The notes beneath the pieces are model-generated. The model did not search any database. It had not been told where the DNA came from and saw nothing but the letters and a program-made list of their open reading frames with translations. Shown here one piece after another: positions 4,868 to 5,234 of a stretch of 5,234 nucleotides of DNA. The DNA is from Firmicutes bacterium CAG:24053_14. GTDB lineage: Bacteria; Bacillota; Clostridia; Oscillospirales; Oscillospiraceae. The stretch's first letter is position 1; every line of letters starts with the position of its first letter. A program made the translations under genes and the position numbers. Where the stretch lies: NCBI GenBank assembly GCA_001916715.1, contig MNSZ01000072.1, positions 19,106 to 24,339 of the forward strand. The letters run 5' to 3'.

Positions 4868-4875
4868 AGTTTGGT

Positions 4876-4881
4876 TCCTTT
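4876..4881 (-). promoter_or_regulatory. Ribosome binding site of the ABC-F gene
   Basis: AAAGGA on the minus strand lies 8 nt before ATG 4867 and supports that start. No clear promoter is seen in the 40 bp after the HAD stop codon. Confidence 0.65.
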
Positions 4882-4907
4882 CAAATGGTGCTTTTATATT
4901 TTTCTTT

Positions 4908-5234
4908 TTATCTCAGTGCAAACCGCTCCACGGCTTCCGCGAAACCGTCTTCGATACACGGTGCGACGACGGCGTCGGCAATCGCTTTCGCTTCCTCTAT
5001 GCCGTTGCCGACGACGGCGGCGAAGCCTGCGGCTTTCAGCATGCCGAGGTCGTTGCCGTTATCGCCCGCCGCCATGGTGTTTTTGGGATCGATGCCGAGG
5101 ACCTTGCAGAGCGAATACAGTGCGGTGCCCTTATCGCAGCCCTTTTTATTGATCTCGATGTTATCAACGTTCGAGAATGTAAGCTCGATGCCGCCTAACT
5201 TTTGCAGGCGGGCCAAAATTTCCGGGCGGACGCT
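4908..5234 (-). CDS. Cof-type HAD-superfamily phosphatase, C-terminal 108 residues
   Basis: The frame enters from beyond the window and ends with TAA at 4910-4908. The visible part matches the end of Cof-type HAD hydrolases (about 270 aa), cytoplasmic Mg-dependent phosphatases of sugar phosphates and similar small phosphoesters. Motif III lysine is in GCDKGTAL (visible residue 35), and motif IV, which binds Mg, is AAGDNGNDLGML (Asp58, Asn61, Asp62). The family ending AGFAAVVGNGIEEAKAIAD and EDGFAEAVE follows. The N-terminal motifs I and II (the catalytic aspartates) and the cap domain are outside the window, so the substrate cannot be judged. An internal TTG at 5216 is not a credible start, because the frame continues upstream with SVRPEI. 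The ABC-F gene follows after 40 bp. No terminator is seen, so they may form an operon, without an obvious functional link. Confidence 0.88.
   Translation of the reverse strand, partial: SVRPEILARLQKLGGIELTFSNVDNIEINKKGCDKGTALYSLCKVLGIDPKNTMAAGDNGNDLGMLKAAGFAAVVGNGIEEAKAIADAVVAPCIEDGFAEAVERFALR

Noticed and set aside
1..5234. Search for CRISPR arrays, insertion sequences, tRNA/rRNA genes, known riboswitches and phage or defence genes
   Set aside because: I found no spaced repeats, transposase or integrase motifs, terminal inverted repeats, clover-leaf sequences or recognisable defence domains. The breakpoints show no mobile element ends beyond the 8-bp repeat already listed.

Overview
The window looks like a piece of a fairly GC-rich Firmicutes genome, most likely class Clostridia (perhaps an Oscillospiraceae-type gut anaerobe). 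This is inferred from strong GGAGG-type ribosome binding sites, sigma-A-like promoters, U-tailed intrinsic terminators, a YkpA-type ABC-F protein and a potABCD-type operon start. I cannot name a species. Every gene I can support lies on the minus strand, so transcription runs from high to low coordinates. The long plus-strand frames are antisense shadows.

Layout in transcription order: (1) 5234-4908, the 3' end of a Cof-type HAD phosphatase. (2) 4867-3258, a YkpA-like ABC-F ATPase gene 40 bp downstream, split in two by a junction that carries the Walker B coding segment twice and shifts the frame. (3) 3028-2104, a calcium/sodium antiporter (CaCA family) with its own promoter and terminator. 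It lacks the second alpha repeat and has about 75 bp of unexplained sequence at the break. (4) 1937-1338, an unrecognised 199-aa protein with a signal peptide and a C-terminal membrane anchor, again with its own promoter and terminator. (5) 887-258, a PotA-like polyamine ABC ATPase under a strong promoter with a leader of about 240 nt. The ORF jumps from the H-loop straight to what looks like the natural PotA C-terminal tail. (6) 268-1, a hybrid frame that starts as PotB and turns into the PotA C-terminal (TOBE-type) domain, running off the window.

The genes are ordinary housekeeping and transport functions: ribosome-associated ATPase, cation exchange, polyamine uptake and a phosphatase. They do not form one pathway. 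What stands out is that three conserved genes in 5.2 kb are each broken or shuffled at one point, while their promoters, ribosome binding sites, terminators and remaining reading frames are intact. That pattern fits very recent rearrangement, or a chimeric or mis-joined assembly of related strains, better than slow gene decay. I see no CRISPR array, transposase, integrase, tRNA or rRNA, and no convincing new defence or mobile system. Apart from the breakpoints, the points most worth a second look are the Glu-to-Gln change in the second Walker B of the ABC-F protein, the unknown anchored protein, and the structured potA leader.
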